This document shows, in pieces, positions 60,536-64,000 of a stretch of DNA of 64,000 nucleotides; position 1 is the first letter of the stretch, and the number at the start of each line of letters is the position of its first letter. The DNA comes from Streptomyces violaceusniger Tu 4113 (GTDB taxonomy: Bacteria; Actinomycetota; Actinomycetes; Streptomycetales; Streptomycetaceae). The translations under genes were made by a program, and so were the position numbers. Below the pieces are notes generated by a model. That model had not been told where the DNA came from, made no database searches, and saw only the letters and a program-made list of their open reading frames with translations. The stretch spans positions 1,798,001 through 1,862,000 of the forward strand of contig NC_015957.1 of NCBI RefSeq assembly GCF_000147815.2, in the 5' to 3' direction.

Positions 60536-63151
60536 TTGACGGAAAGCCTCGAGACCACGACCGACACCACCGACTCGGGGCCCGGCGGCTACGCGGCGGC
60601 CCGGCTGCGACTCCTCCAGGAGGGGTCGCGGCCCGGGCCGCCGCGCCGTTCCGCCCTGGCCGAACTCACCGACCAGTGGCTGGCCGCGCTGCTCACCGGC
60701 GGGGCGCAGACCGCCGGGATCGGCCGGGGCGTCGCCCTGGTGGCGGTCGGCGGCTACGGACGCGGCGAACTCTCCCCGCGCAGCGACCTCGATGTGCTGC
60801 TGCTGCACGACGGCTCCGCCGACCGCTCGGCCCTCGCCGCGCTCGCCGACCACGTCTGGTACCCGGTCTGGGACATGGGCCTCGCCCTCGACCACTCGGT
60901 GCGCACTCCCGACGAGGCCCGCGCGACCGCCGCCGAGGAGCTGAAGGTCCAGCTCGGCCTGCTCGACGCCCGCCACATCGCGGGCGACCAGGCGCTCACC
61001 GCCGATCTGCGCACCACCGTCCTCGCCGACTGGCGCGCCCAGGCCCCGCGGCGGCTGCCCGAGCTCCACGCGCTGTGCCAGGAGCGCGCCGAGCGCCACG
61101 GTGAGCTGCAGTTCCTGCTCGAACCCGATCTGAAGGAGGCCCGCGGCGGGCTCCGCGACGCCACCGCGCTGCGCGCCATCGCCGCCTCCTGGCTCGCCGA
61201 CGCCCCCCGCGAGGGCCTCGACGACGCACGGCGGCGGCTGCTGGACGCCCGCGACGCGCTCCATCTGTCCACTGGCCGCGCCGCCGACCGCCTCGCGCTC
61301 CAGGAACAGGACCAGGTCGCGGACGCCCTCGGGCTGCTGGACGCCGACGCCCTGCTGCGCCAGATCTACGAATCCGCCCGGATCATCTCCTACGCGAGCG
61401 ATGTCACCTGGCGCGAGGTCGAGCGGGTGCTGCGCGCCCGCTCGGCCGCCCGGCCCCGGTTGCGCGGACTGCTCGGCGGCCTCGGCGGGCGCTCTGGCGG
61501 CCGTGCGGGCGCCGGAGGCGGCGCGGACACGGGGGAGCGCAGCCCGCTCGCCGAGGGCGTCGTGGAACAGGACGGCGAGGTGGTGCTGGCCCGCACCGCA
61601 CGCCCCGACCGTGACCCCGTGCTCACTCTGCGGGCCGCCGCGGCCGCCGCCCAGGCCGGACTTCCGCTGTCGCCGCACGCCGTAAGGCGGCTGTCCACCG
61701 CCGCCCGGCCGTTGCCCGTGCCGTGGCCGCCCGAGGCCAGGGAGCAGCTGATCACGCTGCTGGGCGCGGGCGAGTCCACCGTCGGCGTGTGGGAGGCCCT
61801 GGAGGCCGAGGGGCTGATCACCCGGCTGCTGCCGGACTGGGAGCGGGTGCGCTGCCGTCCGCAGCGCAACGCCGTCCACCGCTGGACCGTGGACCGGCAT
61901 CTGGTCGAGACCGCGGTCCGGGCCAGCGCGTTCAGCCGCCGGGTCGGCCGCCCCGATCTGCTGCTGGTCGCCGCGCTGCTGCACGACATCGGCAAGGGCT
62001 GGCCCGGCGACCACTCGGTGGCCGGGGAGACCATCGCCCGCGACGTCGCCGCCCGCATCGGCTTCGACCGCGCGGACGTCGCGGTCCTCGCCGCCCTCGT
62101 ACGCCACCATCTGCTGCTCGTCGAGACCGCCACCCGGCGCGACCTGGACGACCCGGCCACGGTGCGCTCGGTCGCCGAGGCGGTCGGCGGCGCCACCACC
62201 CTGGAACTGCTGCACGCCCTCACCGAGGCCGACGCACTCGCCACCGGCCCCGCGGCCTGGAGCGCCTGGCGCGGCTCTCTCGTGGCCGACCTGGTCAAGC
62301 GGGTCTCGGCGGTGCTCGCGGGCGAACCCGCCGACGACTGGTCCACCCCGCAGCAGACGACGGCCGAACAGGAACGCCTGGCGATCGAGGCATGGCGCAC
62401 CGGCGGCCCGGTGCTGGCCCTGCACGCACGCTCCGAGGCGATGGCACCGGCCGAGGCGGGCCTCCTTACGGGTGGCCTCCCTGCAGACGGACTCCTTACG
62501 GCCGCCGCCGAAGGGCCGCCGGAAGAAGGGACCACCGGCCCCGAGCCGATCGGCGTGGAACTGCTCATCGCCGTCCCCGACCAGCCCGGCGTCCTGCCCA
62601 CGGCGGCCGGCGTCCTGGCCCTGCACCGCCTTACGGTGCGCGCGGCGGACCTGCGCGCCCTCGAGCTGCCGTCGGCGCTGGACGCGGCGGGCGCGGCGGC
62701 CGGGGTGCTGCTGCTGAGCTGGCGGGTCGCGGCCGAGTACGGTTCCCTGCCGCAGGCCGCCCGACTCCGGAACGACCTGGTGCGCGCCCTGGACGGCTCG
62801 CTCGACATCGTCGCCCGCCTCGCCGAGCGCGAGGCCGCCTACCGCAAGTACCCACGCCGCCGCGGGGTGCACGCCCCGCCACCACGGGTGACGGTCGCAC
62901 CCGGCAGCTCCCAGCTCGCCACGGTGATCGAGGTCCGCGCCCAGGACGCCCCCGGTCTGCTGCACCGGATCGGCCGTGCCCTGGAGCACACCGGGGTCGC
63001 GGTGCGCAGCGCCCATGCCTCCACCCTCGGCGCCAACGCGGTGGATGCGTTCTATGTCACGGACAGCTCCGGCGCCCCCCTGAAGCCCATGCACGCGGCC
63101 GAGGTGGCCCAAAAGGTCGAGCGAGCGCTGACCAGCCCGTCCGACGCTTGA
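60536..63151 (+). CDS. glnD: PII nucleotidylyltransferase/removing enzyme GlnD
   Basis: An 871-residue four-domain enzyme that modifies PII (adenylylation of GlnK in Streptomyces). The nucleotidyltransferase motif is VGGYGRGELSPRSDLDVLLLHD (two catalytic Asp). The HD domain for removal is VAALLHDIGKGWPGDHSVAG. Two ACT domains end the protein (LLIAVPDQPGVLPTAAGVLALH and VIEVRAQDAPGLLHRIGRALEHTGV). A Gly/Ala-rich insert of about 40 residues follows LRGLLGGLGG. TTG 60536 is the start with AGGGAG six bases upstream. It completes the amtB-glnK-glnD operon. Confidence 0.96.
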   Translation: MTESLETTTDTTDSGPGGYAAARLRLLQEGSRPGPPRRSALAELTDQWLAALLTGGAQTAGIGRGVALVAVGGYGRGELSPRSDLDVLLLHDGSADRSALAALADHVWYPVWDMGLALDHSVRTPDEARATAAEELKVQLGLLDARHIAGDQALTADLRTTVLADWRAQAPRRLPELHALCQERAERHGELQFLLEPDLKEARGGLRDATALRAIAASWLADAPREGLDDARRRLLDARDALHLSTGRAADRLALQEQDQVADALGLLDADALLRQIYESARIISYASDVTWREVERVLRARSAARPRLRGLLGGLGGRSGGRAGAGGGADTGERSPLAEGVVEQDGEVVLARTARPDRDPVLTLRAAAAAAQAGLPLSPHAVRRLSTAARPLPVPWPPEAREQLITLLGAGESTVGVWEALEAEGLITRLLPDWERVRCRPQRNAVHRWTVDRHLVETAVRASAFSRRVGRPDLLLVAALLHDIGKGWPGDHSVAGETIARDVAARIGFDRADVAVLAALVRHHLLLVETATRRDLDDPATVRSVAEAVGGATTLELLHALTEADALATGPAAWSAWRGSLVADLVKRVSAVLAGEPADDWSTPQQTTAEQERLAIEAWRTGGPVLALHARSEAMAPAEAGLLTGGLPADGLLTAAAEGPPEEGTTGPEPIGVELLIAVPDQPGVLPTAAGVLALHRLTVRAADLRALELPSALDAAGAAAGVLLLSWRVAAEYGSLPQAARLRNDLVRALDGSLDIVARLAEREAAYRKYPRRRGVHAPPPRVTVAPGSSQLATVIEVRAQDAPGLLHRIGRALEHTGVAVRSAHASTLGANAVDAFYVTDSSGAPLKPMHAAEVAQKVERALTSPSDA

Positions 63152-63199
63152 GGAGCGAGGTGCCACTTCCCAGCCCTTGCGGCGTTTGAGAAGCGGGGT

Positions 63200-63266
63200 C
63201 CGGGGCGGAGCCCCGGCGGGGGCGCGGGGGCGGAGCCCCCGGAACGGGGCCCGCGGCGCAGCCCCG
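63200..63266. repeat. three GC hairpins between glnD and ffh
   Basis: CCGGGGC-GGA-GCCCCGG (63200-63216), GGGGGC-GGA-GCCCCC (63226-63240) and CGGGGC/GCCCCG (63245-63250 with 63261-63266) share a GGGGC/GCCCC stem. The first is of a type scattered widely between genes in Streptomyces genomes. They may terminate glnD. Confidence 0.65.
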
Positions 63267-63405
63267 GTTCGGGAAGGGGCGGGGAGGGAAAAGGACGCCC
63301 CGTCCGGGCGTCGCACGCCCCGGGGGCAGACCGTTCCCGCGACGGGCGGATACCCTTGGAGGCCGACCACCGACCCGACATCCGACCGAAGGATTCGCGA
63401 CCACC

Positions 63406-64000
63406 GTGTTCGATACCCTCTCCGATCGCCTCGCAGCGACTTTCAAGAACCTCCGGGGCAAGGGACGCCTCAGCGAGGCGGACATCGACGCCACGGCACG
63501 CGAGATCCGGATCGCCCTGCTCGAGGCCGACGTGGCGCTGCCCGTCGTCCGGTCGTTCATCAAGCAGGTCAAGGAGCGGAGCCTCGGGGCCGAGGTCTCC
63601 CAGGCGCTCAACCCCGCGCAGCAGGTCATCAAGATCGTCAACGAGGAGCTGGTCGGCATCCTCGGCGGCGAGGCGCGCCGCCTCCGCTTCGCCAAGCAGC
63701 CGCCGACCGTGATCATGCTCGCGGGTCTGCAGGGTGCCGGTAAGACGACGCTCGCCGGAAAGCTGGGCCGCTGGCTGAAGGGCCAGGGCCACGCCCCCCT
63801 GCTCGTCGCCTGTGACCTCCAGCGCCCCAACGCCGTCAACCAGCTCTCGGTGGTCGCGGAGCGGGCCGGTGTGGCCGTCTTCGCCCCCGAGCCGGGCAAC
63901 GGCGTCGGCGACCCGGTCAAGGTGGCGCAGGACTCGATCGAGTTCGCCCGGACCAAGCAGCACGACGTCGTGATCGTCGACACCGCGGGCCGCCTCGGTA
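63406..64000 (+). CDS. ffh: signal recognition particle GTPase Ffh, N-terminal part (truncated by window edge)
   Basis: The frame runs to the right edge; 198 residues are visible. MFDTLSDRLAATFKNLRGKGRLSEADIDATAREIRIALLEADVALPVV is the N domain. GLQGAGKTTLAGKLG is the G1 P-loop, DLQRPNAVNQL follows, and DTAGRL near the edge is the G3 motif. The M domain lies outside the window. GTG 63406 is the start. Its receptor FtsY is encoded at 54410, with the nitrogen genes between. Confidence 0.95.
   Translation, partial: MFDTLSDRLAATFKNLRGKGRLSEADIDATAREIRIALLEADVALPVVRSFIKQVKERSLGAEVSQALNPAQQVIKIVNEELVGILGGEARRLRFAKQPPTVIMLAGLQGAGKTTLAGKLGRWLKGQGHAPLLVACDLQRPNAVNQLSVVAERAGVAVFAPEPGNGVGDPVKVAQDSIEFARTKQHDVVIVDTAGRLG

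Overview
The window is a chromosomal core segment of a Streptomyces genome. The evidence is very high GC with G/C-ending codons, GTG and TTG starts, two adjacent conservons (cvnA-D), nsdA, ndgR, a HupS-type HU with a lysine-rich tail, and a gene order that, from memory, follows the S. coelicolor block from about SCO5529 to SCO5586. The species cannot be fixed from the sequence alone. No integrase, transposase, prophage or CRISPR array was found. Unusual features are confined to insertions, repeats and gene-end changes within a syntenic backbone.

Layout. 0-3.3 kb: the 3' end of cimA, then accB-accE (acyl-CoA carboxylase). 3.4-14 kb: two leftward conservons, cvn2 then cvn1, each encoding a membrane sensor-kinase-like protein (A), a roadblock protein (B), a DUF742 protein (C) and a small Ras-like GTPase (D). 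14.6-17.9 kb: a small unknown protein, an FAH-family hydrolase, gltX, and five tRNA genes (Gln-Glu-Glu-Gln-Glu). 17.9-22.1 kb: a MerR regulator, a DUF4188 protein, and divergent ndgR / leuCD. 22.1-27.2 kb: a small protein, hupS, cofC, an acyltransferase-gpsA pair for phospholipid synthesis, and ddlA. 27.2-34.7 kb: a DUF3515 lipoprotein, an Lrp/AsnC ligand-binding protein, thiL, thiD, rpmB, a FakA-like DAK2 protein and recG. 34.8-40.5 kb: rsmD-coaD, a Q-rich coiled-coil protein, DUF177-rpmF-rnc, mutM and an HxlR regulator. 40.6-49 kb: a CAP-domain protein, acylphosphatase, a small coiled-coil protein, smc and glcP. 49-54.4 kb: an LLM oxidoreductase, two small proteins, and a sensor kinase and response regulator separated by a repeat array. 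54.4-64 kb: ftsY, a prim-pol-like protein, nsdA, the nitrogen operon amtB-glnK-glnD behind a GlnR box, and the 5' end of ffh.

How the genes fit together. Several compact sets are visible. GluRS sits beside the Glu and Gln tRNAs, which fits indirect Gln-tRNA synthesis. AccB/AccE and PlsC-like/GpsA feed fatty acid and phospholipid synthesis. NdgR sits opposite leuCD. AmtB, GlnK and GlnD form one nitrogen-signalling operon. FtsY and Ffh, the SRP receptor and SRP GTPase, flank that region.

The most unusual items are: a disordered insert of about 325 residues between the two halves of the Smc hinge, carrying seven 27-bp tandem repeats; an array of about 149-bp imperfect repeats inserted between a sensor kinase and its probable response regulator; a 12-copy 19-bp minisatellite after ftsY; a set of degenerate tandem repeats that begin at the stop codons of thiL, recG and glnK; CofC fused in frame to a small C-terminal module; and a repeat-rich, collagen-like tail in CvnA1.
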